A program made the translations under genes and the position numbers. Below the pieces are notes generated by a model. That model did no database searches. It was not told where the DNA came from and saw nothing but the letters and a program-made list of their open reading frames with translations. A stretch of 64,000 nucleotides of DNA from Aminipila luticellarii (GTDB lineage: Bacteria > Bacillota > Clostridia > Peptostreptococcales > Anaerovoracaceae), in the NCBI RefSeq assembly GCF_004103735.1, contig NZ_CP035281.1, positions 248,001 to 312,000 of the forward strand, given 5' to 3'. Positions 45,384 to 53,138 of this stretch are shown piece by piece; the stretch's first letter is position 1; each line of letters opens with the position of its first letter.

Positions 45384-45421
45384 TTGAAATTTACCCAATA
45401 CTTTGGTAAAATGGTTACCAA
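45384..45421 (+). promoter_or_regulatory. thrC promoter overlapped by an inverted repeat
   Basis: TTGAAA at 45384-45389 and TAAAAT at 45407-45412 are 17 bases apart. TTGGTAA (45403-45409) and TTACCAA (45415-45421) form an inverted repeat with a five-base spacer over the -10 and start site, well placed for repression. The leader is too short (about 25 bases) for a T-box. Confidence 0.65.
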
Positions 45422-45444
45422 TAGTGAAGCAAAGGAGAACGGTT

Positions 45445-46923
45445 ATGATAAATTACGTAAGCACACGCGGAAGTATAAATACCAAAACAGCAGCTCAGGC
45501 TGTCATTCAGGGAATTGCGGAAGACAAGGGGCTCTATGTGCCTGTGAACTTGCCGGTTCTGCCGTTCCGGCTGGAAGAATTACCGGGAAAGACCTATCAG
45601 GAGATCGCCTTAAAAGTGATATCTGCCTTTTTCACGGATTATACGGAAGAAGAGATGAAAGCTTGCGTAAATGGAGCTTATGACAACAAGTTTGAAGAAA
45701 AAGAAATTGCCCCTCTTGTTCAGGGGGGAGACGCGTATTTTCTTGAACTGTACCATGGAAAGACGGCGGCATTTAAAGATATGGCACTTTCCATTCTTCC
45801 GTACCTTTTAACAACGGCCATGAAAAAAGAGAAGGAAGAAAAGCGGATCTGCATACTGACAGCCACATCTGGAGATACAGGGAAAGCTGCACTGGAGGGA
45901 TTTGCAGATGTACCGGGAACGGAGATTATCGTTTTTTATCCCAATCAGGGAGTCAGTCAGGTACAGGAAAGGCAAATGGTAACACAAGAAGGGGAAAATA
46001 CTCATGTGTTTGCCATCAACGGAAACTTTGATGACGCTCAGACCGGTGTAAAGCGGATTTTTAACGATGCGGTATTTGCGGAAGAACTGGGTAAAATGAA
46101 CTGTAAGCTGTCCTCCGCCAATTCCATTAACATAGGAAGATTGGTTCCCCAGGTGGCTTATTATGTGCATTCTTATGCAAAGATGATGGAAAAAGGTAGT
46201 CTTCAAGCGGGTGAGAAAATGAATATCGTTGTCCCCACCGGAAATTTCGGGAATATTCTTGCGGCTTATTATGCGAAACAGATGGGTATTCCTGTGGGCA
46301 AATTAATTTGTGCTTCTAACGAGAACAAGGTCTTGACCGATTTTATCAATACAGGGATATATGACATCAGAAGAGACTTTTATTTGACCAATTCTCCATC
46401 CATGGATATTTTGATTTCCAGTAACCTGGAAAGGCTGCTGTATCATTTATCCGGCGGAAATGCGGCAGAGGTCAAGGCTCTCATGGAAAGTCTGGATACA
46501 GAAAAGGTCTATGAAGTCAGCGGCAAAATCAAGGACGGATTAAAAGACTTTTATGCGGGATTTGCCACAGTAGAGGAAACCAATAGGGCGATTGGTGCAA
46601 TGTATGAAAAAAATGGATATCTGATGGATACGCATACAGCCGTTGCATATAAGGTTTATAAGGATTATGTGGCTGAAACAGGAGATCATACTCCTGCTAT
46701 TATCGCCTCTACGGCCAGTGCCTATAAGTTTGCAGACAGTGTGGCAAGGTCCATTGGACTGGAGGAAGAAAAAGACGGATTTGCTTATGTGAAAGCACTT
46801 CATGAGAAAACAGGCGTGCGGATTCCGGCCGGTCTGAAGGCTCTGGAAAGTAAACCGATCAGACATACGGGCGTTCTTGACCTTGAACAGATGAAAGAAT
46901 CCGTAAAAGCATCTCTGGCATAA
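45445..46923 (+). CDS. thrC: Threonine synthase
   Basis: PLP enzyme converting O-phosphohomoserine to threonine. The 492-residue long-type protein carries Lys111 in HGKTAAFKDMAL as Schiff-base lysine, and LTATSGDTGKAAL for phosphate binding. A TTG at 45403 is in frame, but the ATG at 45445 follows AAAGGAGAA and gives the standard MINYVSTRG start. No homoserine kinase gene (thrB) accompanies it; the archaeal-type phosphoglycerate mutase homologue at 62533 belongs to a family for which a homoserine-kinase role has been proposed. Confidence 0.95.
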   Translation: MINYVSTRGSINTKTAAQAVIQGIAEDKGLYVPVNLPVLPFRLEELPGKTYQEIALKVISAFFTDYTEEEMKACVNGAYDNKFEEKEIAPLVQGGDAYFLELYHGKTAAFKDMALSILPYLLTTAMKKEKEEKRICILTATSGDTGKAALEGFADVPGTEIIVFYPNQGVSQVQERQMVTQEGENTHVFAINGNFDDAQTGVKRIFNDAVFAEELGKMNCKLSSANSINIGRLVPQVAYYVHSYAKMMEKGSLQAGEKMNIVVPTGNFGNILAAYYAKQMGIPVGKLICASNENKVLTDFINTGIYDIRRDFYLTNSPSMDILISSNLERLLYHLSGGNAAEVKALMESLDTEKVYEVSGKIKDGLKDFYAGFATVEETNRAIGAMYEKNGYLMDTHTAVAYKVYKDYVAETGDHTPAIIASTASAYKFADSVARSIGLEEEKDGFAYVKALHEKTGVRIPAGLKALESKPIRHTGVLDLEQMKESVKASLA

Positions 46924-47027
46924 CGAAGCCAGTGGACTAAGCTCAGCATTGTGCGGGGTAAAGTGTATGGAAGCCTGTGACAGTTCGATTTATTGGGTTT
47001 ATAGAATAGAAGAATGGAGATATGAAT

Positions 47028-47504
47028 ATGGCACGTGAAGGAACAGCGCAGATCATGGATGAACATAAAAGGATTGCATTGGTGGCTCATGATAATAGGA
47101 AAGAAGCTCTGGTGGAATGGTGCGATGAAAATAAGCATACATTGAAGAGGCATTTTCTGTTGGGTACCGGAACGACTGCGAAGCTCATAGCCGAGGCCAC
47201 AGGCTTGCCTGTAAAAGGGTTTAAAAGCGGTCCTCTTGGCGGAGATCAACAGATCGGAGCAAGAATTGCGCAGGGCGAAATCGATATGCTTATATTTTTC
47301 TGGGATCCTTTAGAAGCACAGCCGCATGATCCGGATGTCAAAGCATTGCTCCGTATAGCGGTTGTTTATGATATACCCGTAGCAAATAATCGAGCAACTG
47401 CTGATTTTCTGATATCTTCACAATATATGAACAACGAGTACGAACACGAGGTGTTAGATTATAACAAAGTTCTTGAAGATCGAATAAAAGATTTTTCAAA
47501 ATAA
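47028..47504 (+). CDS. mgsA: Methylglyoxal synthase
   Basis: Converts dihydroxyacetone phosphate to methylglyoxal plus phosphate, a bypass used when sugar phosphates build up. The 158-residue protein shows HDNRKEALVEW, LGTGTTAKLIAEATGL, KSGPLGGDQQIGARIA with a catalytic Asp, FFWDPLEAQPHDPDV and NNRATADFLISS. Two ATGs are possible; 47028 has the better spacing to GGAGA (seven bases) than 47022. Confidence 0.96.
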   Translation: MAREGTAQIMDEHKRIALVAHDNRKEALVEWCDENKHTLKRHFLLGTGTTAKLIAEATGLPVKGFKSGPLGGDQQIGARIAQGEIDMLIFFWDPLEAQPHDPDVKALLRIAVVYDIPVANNRATADFLISSQYMNNEYEHEVLDYNKVLEDRIKDFSK

Positions 47505-47506
47505 AC

Positions 47507-47593
47507 ATGGCATATGACAACTGCTTTAAATTTATTGCGCCGGAGGTGGGATTCTACCGATGCATTAACTGTAAAGCAGAGGTCATATATTAA
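47507..47593 (+). CDS. Possible 28-residue Cys-pair microprotein
   Basis: Starts two bases after the mgsA stop and reads MAYDNCFKF...YRCINCKAEVIY. The CINC pair in an aromatic context resembles half of a rubredoxin-like zinc knuckle. There is no separate ribosome-binding site, so it would depend on coupling to mgsA. It could be a real microprotein or the start of a decayed zinc-ribbon gene. Confidence 0.3.
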   Translation: MAYDNCFKFIAPEVGFYRCINCKAEVIY

Positions 47594-47633
47594 GGGTACA
47601 TCTTTAGTATATTCGTTCGTAGTGCAACAGTCC

Positions 47634-47654
47634 CTACTCTAACGGGTAGTTTTT
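47634..47654 (+). terminator. Terminator after mgsA
   Basis: CTACTC at 47634-47639 pairs with GGGTAG at 47644-47649 (one G-U) across TAAC, followed by TTTTT. Nothing else is seen between here and the tRNA promoter. Confidence 0.6.
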
Positions 47655-47742
47655 GTAAGAAAATGTAGATTTTATATCTTTTATACAATTTATTGTTGAA
47701 ATTTACCTGTGATAATATATTTATAAAAAAGAAATAAATATG

Positions 47743-47771
47743 TTGAAACGTATCACAAAGTATAGTATAAT
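47743..47771 (+). promoter_or_regulatory. tRNA-Ser promoter
   Basis: TTGAAA at 47743-47748 and TATAAT at 47766-47771 with 17 bases between, about 26 bases upstream of the expected 5' processing region. Confidence 0.8.
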
Positions 47772-47803
47772 AGCAAATGTGTCTGAGAACAGAAACACAT
47801 TTT

Positions 47804-47891
47804 GGAGGATTGACCGAGTGGCTAAGGAGCCTGATTGGAAATCAGGTAAGGTGTAACAGCCCCGTGGGTTCGAGTCCCATGTCCTCCGCCA
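47804..47891 (+). tRNA. tRNA-Ser (anticodon GGA)
   Basis: An 88-base type II tRNA with encoded CCA. Acceptor strands GGAGGAT and GTCCTCC (one G-U), D-loop with CCGAGTGGCTAAGG, anticodon stem CTGAT/ATCAG with anticodon GGA at 47837-47839 in loop TTGGAAA, an extended variable arm, and T-arm GTGGGTTCGAGTCCCAT. It decodes UCC/UCU. It marks the border between normal-composition DNA upstream and AT-rich DNA downstream. Confidence 0.97.
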
Positions 47892-47905
47892 AATGTACCC
47901 AAATG

Positions 47906-47942
47906 ACAACTCTTAAATTTAAGGGTTGTTATTTTGTTTTTT
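47906..47942 (+). terminator. Terminator after tRNA-Ser
   Basis: ACAACTCTTAAA at 47906-47917 is followed at once by its near-perfect complement TTTAAGGGTTGT to 47929, then TATTTTGTTTTTT. Confidence 0.8.
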
Positions 47943-47991
47943 GAAGAGGATAGTTAAAAATAAAAGTTTCCACATAAGTTATGTAAAACAG

Positions 47992-48021
47992 AAGTTACCA
48001 GTTGAGTTGGTAGCTTTTTTT
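47992..48021 (+). terminator. Second terminator at the start of the AT-rich island
   Basis: AAGTTACCA at 47992-48000 pairs with TGGTAGCTT at 48008-48016 (one G-U), followed by five more Ts. Two terminators within 120 bases isolate the island from the tRNA promoter. Confidence 0.75.
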
Positions 48022-48043
48022 GGTTAGACATAATAAAAACCCC

Positions 48044-48072
48044 TTGCATATGTAAATAAAGGGAGGTAATAT
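48044..48072 (+). promoter_or_regulatory. Possible promoter for the beta/sce7725-like gene
   Basis: TTGCAT at 48044-48049 and TAATAT at 48067-48072, 17 bases apart; TATACA follows as an alternative -10. Confidence 0.4.
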
Positions 48073-48114
48073 TATACATATAAGGTAAAAGTGTGTAAAA
48101 AAGGGGGAAAATAG

Positions 48115-49218
48115 ATGATATATGTACCGTTGTTAAAAGCTCGACAACAAGAATTGCGTGTTGCTCACAGTCTTTGCAATTGCTTCTCTGAGAATATTAT
48201 TCCATTATTTGAAATTTTAGCAGATAAGTATGAAAAAAAATACCAAACTGATGAAAAAGGCAAATTTGTTTATGAAATGACGAATAACAGGAGAAAACGT
48301 ATTTTATTACCACCTACAGCGAATGACATTATAACATTAGAAAATATTTCGGAAGTTACTGACAGCAAATTGGCTTTTATAGATTTTTTCCGTTTTACTA
48401 CAGAAAAATATGGAGAAGATTTTGACCCTAAGCAAGTAACTTTATCATTGCGATTTCGTAATGATAGTGAATTATATAAAAGAAGAGTAATGGAAATATC
48501 TGAATATGAAAATCTAATTCCAGTAATATCAATAAAGCCAGGATTTTCTATGCCTTCCAATGAATTGAGCCAATTTATAAAGGAATTACAAGAGTATAAT
48601 GAGAGTATTGCTTTAAGAATTACAGAAGAATTCTTAGATGATTATAAAGATATATTAGAAAATGAACTACGAGGTGGTGACTATTTTCTGTTTGATATAG
48701 GGGAACAGAATGTTAAATCCAAAATTATGGAATTAGAGCAGTTAGCTGAACTAAATTTAAATACACAAATTATACTATTAAATTCCCCACGTAAAGCAAG
48801 CAATAAAAATGGAGGCTATGAACAAAATAGCATTACTGCACTAATATGTAATGATGCCTTAACTGAGTATGAAAAATATAGTTTTAATGGATTTGGAGAT
48901 TATGGGGGACTTAAAGATGTATTACCCTCAAATGGCGGTTCAAATGGAACGGGAGCTGCTTTAGCATTATTATTTGATTATAATACAAATGAGTTTTATT
49001 CATTTGTTAATCCAAATACTCATTTAGGAGTAAGGGGATATTTAACTATTATACCTAGTATGTTAGAGTTAGAAGCAGACCTGAATAAAAGTGGAAAGTG
49101 TCCGGCTTATCTTAAAATTAATGATTTATATGAAAGGAAGAGTTCAGGAAACTGGCCTGTGTGGACTAATATAATTTTAACTAGATATATTTATCAAATT
49201 TATTCAAATTTCAAGTAA
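48115..49218 (+). CDS. Beta/sce7725-family-like protein, accessory island
   Basis: A 367-residue soluble protein from AT-rich DNA. The beginning MIYVPLLKARQQELRVAHSL followed by IIPLFEILAD matches the pattern of the T4-beta-protein/sce7725 group, which opens with a Tyr-Val/Phe-Pro, Lys/Arg-x-Lys-Gln-x-Glu motif and reaches a Pro-Leu/Ile-x-Glu strand. The C-terminal part has FNGFGDYGGLKD and a Gly-rich block before FVNPNTHLGVRGY. No catalytic motif I can name. sce7725 proteins are typically encoded beside sce7726 proteins, and such a gene follows here in convergent orientation. I assign the family by motif memory only; the function is unknown. Confidence 0.55.
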   Translation: MIYVPLLKARQQELRVAHSLCNCFSENIIPLFEILADKYEKKYQTDEKGKFVYEMTNNRRKRILLPPTANDIITLENISEVTDSKLAFIDFFRFTTEKYGEDFDPKQVTLSLRFRNDSELYKRRVMEISEYENLIPVISIKPGFSMPSNELSQFIKELQEYNESIALRITEEFLDDYKDILENELRGGDYFLFDIGEQNVKSKIMELEQLAELNLNTQIILLNSPRKASNKNGGYEQNSITALICNDALTEYEKYSFNGFGDYGGLKDVLPSNGGSNGTGAALALLFDYNTNEFYSFVNPNTHLGVRGYLTIIPSMLELEADLNKSGKCPAYLKINDLYERKSSGNWPVWTNIILTRYIYQIYSNFK

Positions 49219-49220
49219 TA

Positions 49221-49250
49221 AAAAGGCTCTTTGAATTCAAAGAGCCTTTT
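49221..49250. terminator. Perfect 30-bp palindromic bidirectional terminator
   Basis: AAAAGGCTCTTTGAA at 49221-49235 is exactly mirrored to 49250. Its outer AAAA/TTTT ends let it terminate both converging genes; the last two bases form part of the stop codon of the minus-strand gene. Confidence 0.85.
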
Positions 49251-50070
49251 AACCATAAATTAAGCTTGGATTTATTGCATTTTTAAAAAACCATTGATAG
49301 TCTATTTCGTAAATATTGTCTTTATTATTTCTAAGAAATTCCCACTGTTCTCGATATCTATCTTTCATGATGGTTTTAAATATTAAATTTATTTTTTTGT
49401 TAGAATAATGTTGTAATATATATTGCTCCATAGATTCTCTAGAACAATATGTATTTAGCTTAAAATAATCATACAACTCTTTCTTTCTAAGAATTTTTAA
49501 TTGCTTCTCTGAATTTAATGTTTTTGATGATAGAGCTGGTCGATATTTTTTAAATTTATATTTTCCTGTTTGAGAAATAGAATAAATATAAATTCCACAT
49601 TCTTCTAGAATAGTTTTTTCGATTTCAGGTAACTTATTAACGGAGCAAATTACAAAAACATTCTCAAAAACATTTAAATAATCAGTTAACTGTTTTTCAA
49701 GTCTCAATAAATTATCTAAATCTGTTTTAATTTCATAAGCAACACTTGCACCATTAACTTTACATAAATCAGCACGGCTTTTTCCCAAAATCAATTCAAA
49801 TATAGTAACTTGATTATTGGATTTAAAAAGAACTTCGTTAATAAAGTTGGATTTAACAGAAATTTCATTAGGATAATTTTGTAATATAATAGAATTAATT
49901 AAAGCTCTAGGATTTTTATAATTAAAAGTTGAATCAGTATTAGGAATTTCAGATAACATATGTTCTAATTCCGAAGTTGATTGAAGAGTGGAATAAGCAG
50001 AGTACAATGATTGGGCTAATTTAAACTTGCAATCTAGTGACAACTGTTCTCTGTTAACTTCTTTAGACAT
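49249..50070 (-). CDS. sce7726-like PD-(D/E)XK nuclease-type protein, accessory island
   Basis: A 273-residue protein. The central segment has the layout of a PD-(D/E)XK nuclease: Glu92 (FELILGKSRADL), Asp101, Glu113-x-Lys115 (AYEIKTDLDNLLRLEKQL) and a Gln127-x3-Tyr131 follow-on motif, with predicted strands around them (VFENVFVICS). The RAD..YEIK..D.L.RL..Q...Y pattern is how I recognise the sce7726 family. The N-terminal 85 residues are helical; the C-terminal 100 residues are Lys/Tyr rich. GGAG lies before the ATG. It converges with the sce7725-like gene and is divergent from the toxin-antitoxin genes. Probable DNA-acting effector; this is inference. Confidence 0.62.
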   Translation of the reverse strand: MSKEVNREQLSLDCKFKLAQSLYSAYSTLQSTSELEHMLSEIPNTDSTFNYKNPRALINSIILQNYPNEISVKSNFINEVLFKSNNQVTIFELILGKSRADLCKVNGASVAYEIKTDLDNLLRLEKQLTDYLNVFENVFVICSVNKLPEIEKTILEECGIYIYSISQTGKYKFKKYRPALSSKTLNSEKQLKILRKKELYDYFKLNTYCSRESMEQYILQHYSNKKINLIFKTIMKDRYREQWEFLRNNKDNIYEIDYQWFFKNAINPSLIYG

Positions 50071-50134
50071 AATAAAAACTCCTTTCTAAATGCTCATTAT
50101 AACAGATATATATATAAAATAATAGAGGAAAATA

Positions 50135-50164
50135 ATTGACCCCATAGGTCAATTGTGATATAGT
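50135..50164 (+). promoter_or_regulatory. Toxin-antitoxin promoter with palindromic operator
   Basis: TTGACC at 50136-50141 and TATAGT at 50159-50164 are 17 bases apart. ATTGACC (50135-50141) and GGTCAAT (50147-50153) form a perfect seven-base dyad with a five-base spacer covering the -35 and spacer, as expected for autoregulation by the downstream HTH antitoxin. Confidence 0.75.
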
Positions 50165-50193
50165 GCAGTTATTGATATCTAGGGGAGAAAACA

Positions 50194-50508
50194 ATGGAAA
50201 TACATTATTCGTCAGCTAAGCAAGAAAAAATTCTTACAGATGTAAGACTACTAAAGAAATATTATGGTACAGCTCATATTAAATTAAGAAATCGTCTTTC
50301 TGAACTAAGATTTGCAAATAATCTAAGTGATATTTCAGAACTGCCACCTCCTAGAAGGCATAAATTAAATGGTCAATATAGGGATTGTTGGGGTATAGAT
50401 TATTCTAAAAATTATCGTATTATTTTGCAACCCATTGGTGAATATGATATTAGTGACATAGCAACTATTTCAGAAGTACTTATTATCGCATTAGAAGATT
50501 ATCATTAA
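50194..50508 (+). CDS. HigB/RelE-like toxin
   Basis: A 104-residue protein of the RelE/HigB (proteic killer) fold. The pattern KYYGTAHIKLRNRLSELRFANNLSDI, then PPPRRHKLNGQYRDCWGIDYSKNYRIILQP is typical of HigB-type mRNA interferases, with basic residues that would contact RNA. It precedes its antitoxin by 17 bases, the toxin-first order characteristic of higBA. TATCTAGGGGAGAAAAC supplies the ribosome-binding site. Confidence 0.82.
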   Translation: MEIHYSSAKQEKILTDVRLLKKYYGTAHIKLRNRLSELRFANNLSDISELPPPRRHKLNGQYRDCWGIDYSKNYRIILQPIGEYDISDIATISEVLIIALEDYH

Positions 50509-50525
50509 AGGAAGGGTGTGATATC

Positions 50526-51584
50526 ATGAATAAAGAATTTATCGTTCCCACCGGAAAGATAATAAAAGAATATTTAGAAGAAAATAATATAAGTCAGAAA
50601 GAATTGTGTGCAAAACTAGGGATGAGTGAGAGACATATTTCAAATCTTCTTAATGGCAAAACTCGGATTACAGAAGAATTTGCAATTAATTTAGAGCTAG
50701 TTTTACCGAAAGTTCCCGCTTCATATTGGTTGAACTATGAGGCAAAGTATCGAGAGTGCTTGGCTAGGGAAGAAAAGGAATTGGAATTAAGAAAAATTAA
50801 CTTAGAAGAAATATCTAAAAGATTTTGTTTTAAAGAAGTCTTTGCAAATTTAGAATTAACTTTATACGAACAAGCTAAAGAAATGTTGAAATTGCTTAAA
50901 ATTAGCGACTTTAATAATTTTGATGCAACTTATTCGAATTTAGAAGTTAATTTTATGGAAGATGGAGGCAAAATTGAGCCAATCGCAATATGGCTGAATT
51001 TATGTGAATCAGAAATAGAAATTCAAAATTTAGATTTAACGGATGTCAAGTATGATTGCAATGAACTAAAGAAGGCATTAGATAAATTTAAACTAATAGC
51101 AACCAACAGTGATATAAAGCTTTCCATGAATAGTTGTAGAAAATTATGTAATAAATTAGGTATTTATTTAGTTATTTGCGAAGCAATAACAAATAGTAAA
51201 GTACGAGGGGCTTTAAGTAGTTACAATGGGCATCCTGCAATCTTTTTAAGTGGGAGATTTAAAACTCATGATAATATTTGGTTTGCTTTTATTCATGAAA
51301 TAGCACACTTGCTATATGATTATGACAAAAAAAATACAATAGTCTCCTTCGAACAATTGAAAAATGACGAAAATGAAAATGAAAAGGAAATTACTGCAAA
51401 TACCTTTGCGCGCGACTTTTTTATTAATCCAGAAGATTTCAGAAAGTTTGTTTCAAAATCAAATTTTACTGAAAAAAGTATACGTGAATTTGCAAAAAGT
51501 CAAATAGTTTTACCGGGGATTGTTGTTGCTCGTTTACAACACGATAAATATATTCAGTACGGTCAATTGGCTTATTTAAAATAG
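50526..51584 (+). CDS. HigA-type antitoxin fused to an ImmA/IrrE metallopeptidase
   Basis: A 352-residue two-domain protein. The N-terminal HigA/XRE helix-turn-helix domain (about 8-70; ISQKELCAKLGMSERHISNLLNGK) would bind the operator at 50135. The C-terminal domain carries HEIAH at about 257-261 plus a downstream Glu-rich EKEITANTFARDF that supplies the third metal ligand, as in ImmA/IrrE (COG2856) peptidases, which cleave repressors in phage and stress responses. The middle region is helical and Lys/Glu rich. AAGGAAGGGTGTGATATC precedes the ATG. The fusion suggests that the antitoxin may be proteolytically self-limiting or respond to a signal. Confidence 0.85.
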   Translation: MNKEFIVPTGKIIKEYLEENNISQKELCAKLGMSERHISNLLNGKTRITEEFAINLELVLPKVPASYWLNYEAKYRECLAREEKELELRKINLEEISKRFCFKEVFANLELTLYEQAKEMLKLLKISDFNNFDATYSNLEVNFMEDGGKIEPIAIWLNLCESEIEIQNLDLTDVKYDCNELKKALDKFKLIATNSDIKLSMNSCRKLCNKLGIYLVICEAITNSKVRGALSSYNGHPAIFLSGRFKTHDNIWFAFIHEIAHLLYDYDKKNTIVSFEQLKNDENENEKEITANTFARDFFINPEDFRKFVSKSNFTEKSIREFAKSQIVLPGIVVARLQHDKYIQYGQLAYLK

Positions 51585-52048
51585 AAAGAGAATACAGTCG
51601 TTTTTATAAAAAGGAGTGGTTCGTAAGATAAATAGCTCCTTTTTAGGTTCGTAGATTAAAAGTATAAGTTACTGTTTCAGCATAAATTGGAAAATACTCT
51701 GAAACAGTAATTATTAAGGTTGAATGTAGATTGTATGCATTTTTTCATACCCTCAGGAATGCTTATACCGTATTTCAATTTCCAAAAAGCATTTTCTTTA
51801 TTTTTGTCATTCTTATTTCGTACATTTGCCGTAAGTCAGTTGACAGCCGGGAAAGACCAGAGATAATCCGGATGGGAACCTTCGTAAATGAGGTTTCATT
51901 TACGTTATAAGGGCAAGCAACAACGAAGAAATACCCCTAGATCGTATGGAGCAAGGTCCAAATTGATGAGCTCATTGCTTAAATATGCATGAAAATATTG
52001 GAATTTGAATGACTTGTTTTAAAAAATGAACATGACAAAACATTAGAC
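51585..52048. other. Non-coding AT-rich segment with several hairpins
   Basis: No credible gene. It contains a terminator (51608-51644), a 12-bp perfect inverted repeat TTACTGTTTCAG (51669-51680) / CTGAAACAGTAA (51699-51710), a strong hairpin CGTAAATGA-GGTT-TCATTTACG at 51883-51904 flanked by CCTT and AAGG, and an AGCAA/TTGCT pairing (51950-51979). The stretch from about 51840 to 51960 is less AT-rich than its surroundings (CAGCCGGGAAAGACC, ATCCGGATGGGAACC) and looks like part of a structured RNA, but it matches no class I can name. Confidence 0.5.
51608..51644 (+). terminator. Terminator after the toxin-antitoxin operon
   Basis: AAAAAGGAG at 51608-51616 pairs with CTCCTTTTT at 51636-51644; the loop is 19 bases. 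Confidence 0.65.
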
Positions 52049-52057
52049 TGGTATAAT
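52049..52057 (+). promoter_or_regulatory. Extended -10 promoter for the HAD gene
   Basis: TGGTATAAT is a perfect extended -10 (TG-N-TATAAT). No good -35 is seen. The 140-base leader contains a small AGGCC-TTT-GGCCT hairpin at 52113-52125. Confidence 0.5.
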
Positions 52058-52197
52058 ACAATGTTGAGGCTTCCGTTAGATGTAGGATTTAGGTAGCATT
52101 ACAGATTAGCATAGGCCTTTGGCCTCCTTATTTCTTGATTTCCTATATAGAGTTTGGTAAGATATTACTATCAAAATAAGAAAACAGGAGGAACATA

Positions 52198-53109
52198 ATG
52201 GCGAATATAATTGCATTAGTATGGGATTTTGATAAAACCTTAGTGGATGGATATATGCAAGACCCGATATTTGAAGAATATGGGGTTAATCCTCAAGAGT
52301 TTTGGAAGGAAGTCAATGAACTTCCTGAAAAATATTGGAAGGAACAAGGCGTTAAGGTGAATCCTGACACAATTTATTTAAATCAATTTATTAAATATGC
52401 TAAGGAAGGAAAATTTAAGGGATTAAATAATAAAAAGTTAGAGGAATTTGGCAAGAAACTTAAGTTCTATCAAGGGGTTCCCGAGATATTTGAACATACA
52501 AAACAACTCATTGAAGAAGATCCTATTTATGAAGAATATGATATAAAAGTGGAACATTATATTGTAAGTACAGGCATGAGTAGGGTAATAAAGGGCTCTT
52601 CTGTTATGCCACATGTAGAACATGTTTGGGGATGCGAACTAATAGAAGCCCCAGATGAAGATGGGCAAAATATTATCAGCGAAGTAGGATATACTATTGA
52701 TAATACAAGTAAAACTCGTGCACTGTTTGAAATTAATAAAGGAGTACACTTAAGAGAAGGTGTTGAAGTTAATACATCTATCCCAGAAGATCACCGAAGG
52801 GTGCACTTTATTAATATGGTATATGTGGCTGATGGACCTAGCGATATTCCCGCTTTTTCCGTTGTAAATAAGCATAATGGTGCAACATTTGCGATATTTC
52901 CACGAGGTGATATGAAGGCTATGAAACAGGTTGAACAAATGCGCAAAGATGGCAGAATAAACATGTTTGCAGAGGCAGACTATTCAGAGGGAACAACCGC
53001 TTATATGTGGATTTGCAATAAAATAACTGAATTTGCAGAACGGATCAGAACCGAAGAAAAGGAAAAGTTGGCCCAATTTACATCAGCAACACCTATGCAT
53101 CTTACATAA
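52198..53109 (+). CDS. HAD-superfamily phosphatase
   Basis: A 303-residue cytoplasmic hydrolase. HAD motif I is WDFDKTLVDG near residues 9-18 (nucleophile and acid Asp), motif II is STGMS, and motif IV is YVADGPSDIPAF near 205-215. The cap between motifs I and II resembles the helical cap of phosphoserine-phosphatase relatives. Substrate unknown. Composition (about 35% GC over 52321-52380) is between the island and the core genome, so it is either the end of the island or a neighbour. AGGAGGAACATA gives a strong start. Confidence 0.85.
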   Translation: MANIIALVWDFDKTLVDGYMQDPIFEEYGVNPQEFWKEVNELPEKYWKEQGVKVNPDTIYLNQFIKYAKEGKFKGLNNKKLEEFGKKLKFYQGVPEIFEHTKQLIEEDPIYEEYDIKVEHYIVSTGMSRVIKGSSVMPHVEHVWGCELIEAPDEDGQNIISEVGYTIDNTSKTRALFEINKGVHLREGVEVNTSIPEDHRRVHFINMVYVADGPSDIPAFSVVNKHNGATFAIFPRGDMKAMKQVEQMRKDGRINMFAEADYSEGTTAYMWICNKITEFAERIRTEEKEKLAQFTSATPMHLT

Positions 53110-53138
53110 TAATTACTGACATTTCTCTAAGGCTATAA

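Noticed and set aside
47721-47909. Minus-strand open frame across the tRNA-Ser gene (WDSNPRG-type peptide)
   Set aside because: This is the well-known antisense frame of tRNA-Ser genes, not a protein; no ribosome-binding site.
51840-51990. Group I or group II intron core in the island's non-coding segment
   Set aside because: The GGGAAA-like and purine-rich pieces are suggestive, but the conserved pairing segments and a domain V-type hairpin are missing.
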